NCBI GenBank assembly: GCA_031264395.1
Contig: JAISEB010000302.1
Location: forward strand, 1 to 5,708
Reading direction: 5' to 3'
DNA from: Treponema sp.
GTDB lineage: Bacteria > Spirochaetota > Spirochaetia > Treponematales > Breznakiellaceae
DNA: 5,708 nucleotides
In this document: positions 4,842 to 5,708 of the stretch, piece after piece
Numbering within the stretch: the first letter of the stretch is position 1
How the letters are laid out: each line of letters begins with the position of its first letter
Program-made: the position numbers and the translations under genes
Notes under the pieces: generated by a model
What the model saw: the letters and a program-made list of their open reading frames with translations, nothing else
Told to the model about the DNA's origin: nothing
Database searches by the model: none

Positions 4842-5696
4842 ATGAAGAAAGTAGTGATCACGGGAAGCGCGGGGCTTTTGGGGCCCTATGTTGTTGAGCA
4901 TTTTGTGGAACAGGGCTATGAGGTATTGAGCGTTGACAGGGTGAAACCGGCCGTGACGTTGGCGCGCCACATGACGGCCAATGTAACCAGCCTCGGCGAA
5001 TGTTACGGAATTCTTGAGGGAGCCTATGCCGTCATTCATCTTGCGGCGATTCCTTCGGCGTATATCTATCCCAACGAGGTAACGTTCCAGAACAATGTCA
5101 TGGGCACATACAATATTCTTGAGGCGGCGGCGGGGCTTGGGATCACAAAAGCGGTTGTCGCGTCCAGCGAGTGCGCCTACGGCATCTGCACCTCGCGGCA
5201 GGGATTAACGCCCGTCTATGTTCCTGTAGACGAAGACCACCCGGCGCTCCCCGAAGACAGTTACGGCCTTGGAAAAATAGTGGGAGAAGCAATAGCCTCT
5301 GCCATTCACCGGCGTTGCGGCATGCAGATTGTCTCGTTTCGAATCGGCAACATCATAAGCAGGGAAAAATACCTTGACTTCCCCGGATTTATACATGATC
5401 CGCATAAACGTAAAAATCTTGTATGGAACTACATCGACGCCCGCGACATTGCCGCCGCCTGCCGCCTTGCCGTTGAAAAGAACGGGCTCGGTTCTGTCGT
5501 CATGAACCTTGCCGCCGACGACACCTGCATGGACATCAAAAGCCGCGATCTCCTCAAGGCCGGTTTCCCGAACGTGACCGATATCCGCTCTCCTGTAGAC
5601 GCGTATCAGACATTGTACTCCAACGAAAAGGCGAAAAAGATTCTGGGCTGGCGGCCGGTCCATTGCTGGCGCGATAATGTGCCCGGCGGCCGCTGA
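4842..5696 (+). CDS. NAD-dependent epimerase/dehydratase family protein (extended SDR)
   Basis: A 284-residue cytoplasmic oxidoreductase of the extended short-chain dehydrogenase family. The N-terminal Rossmann fold has GSAGLLG (8-14), fitting the TGxxGxxG dinucleotide motif, and D32 at the end of the second strand favours NAD over NADP. HLAA (66-69) is the family's structural motif, VASSECAYG (106-114) supplies the catalytic Ser, and YGLGK (141-145) is the YxxxK pair. YIDARDIA (197-204) and the late ILGWRP (267-272) are typical of nucleotide-sugar epimerases, dehydratases and uronate dehydrogenases. The chain is somewhat short for UDP-sugar epimerases, so the substrate cannot be assigned. 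I chose ATG 4842, with GGAAG five bases upstream; ATG 4830 is in frame and adds four residues but lies 1 nt from GGAGG (4824-4828), too close to serve it. The gene diverges from his and has no obvious link to histidine synthesis. Nothing is recognised in the 12 bases after its stop. Confidence 0.9.
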   Translation: MKKVVITGSAGLLGPYVVEHFVEQGYEVLSVDRVKPAVTLARHMTANVTSLGECYGILEGAYAVIHLAAIPSAYIYPNEVTFQNNVMGTYNILEAAAGLGITKAVVASSECAYGICTSRQGLTPVYVPVDEDHPALPEDSYGLGKIVGEAIASAIHRRCGMQIVSFRIGNIISREKYLDFPGFIHDPHKRKNLVWNYIDARDIAAACRLAVEKNGLGSVVMNLAADDTCMDIKSRDLLKAGFPNVTDIRSPVDAYQTLYSNEKAKKILGWRPVHCWRDNVPGGR

Positions 5697-5708
5697 CGAA
5701 AGGGCATA

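Overview
The window is a compact histidine biosynthesis operon on the minus strand (window end to about 4527), an AT-richer intergenic region (about 4528-4841), and one divergent plus-strand gene for an NAD-dependent epimerase/dehydratase-type enzyme (4842-5696). The organism is bacterial, with moderately high GC in its genes, Shine-Dalgarno-led genes and a textbook sigma-70 promoter. I cannot name it from the sequence. The gene order and the fused enzyme make me think loosely of a spirochaete such as a termite-gut treponeme, but that is low-confidence inference.

In transcription order (minus strand) the operon reads: consensus promoter (4535-4564), a 22-codon leader peptide with four His codons within six (4459-4527), an antiterminator/terminator pair (4399-4471), a further perfect hairpin (4356-4384), then hisG (4299-3445), hisB (3428-2811), hisH (2814-2164), hisF (2164-1394) and a three-domain hisA-hisI-hisE fusion (1391-48). 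Spacing is tight: hisB/hisH share ATGA, hisH/hisF share TAATG, and hisF is 2 nt from hisA-IE. At the left edge a strong ribosome-binding site is followed by an ATG at position 4, so another operon gene probably starts where the window ends.

The products cover the first six pathway steps, PRPP plus ATP to imidazole-acetol phosphate. HisG makes PR-ATP. The fusion carries out pyrophosphohydrolysis, cyclohydrolysis and isomerisation. HisH-HisF forms IGP and AICAR. HisB dehydrates IGP. HisC, a histidinol-phosphate phosphatase and HisD are absent here. Two layers of control are visible: a C-terminal regulatory-type domain on the long-form HisG, and transcription attenuation read by ribosomes on the leader peptide.

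The most striking point is that attenuator. The -10 box ends 7 nt before the leader ATG and no Shine-Dalgarno precedes it, so the leader peptide is predicted to be translated from a leaderless transcript. The second is the HisA-HisI-HisE fusion, which joins steps 2-4 in one chain. The intergenic region also holds a GTTAA-type hexamer repeat with a near-perfect 18-bp palindrome, placed like an operator for the epimerase gene.
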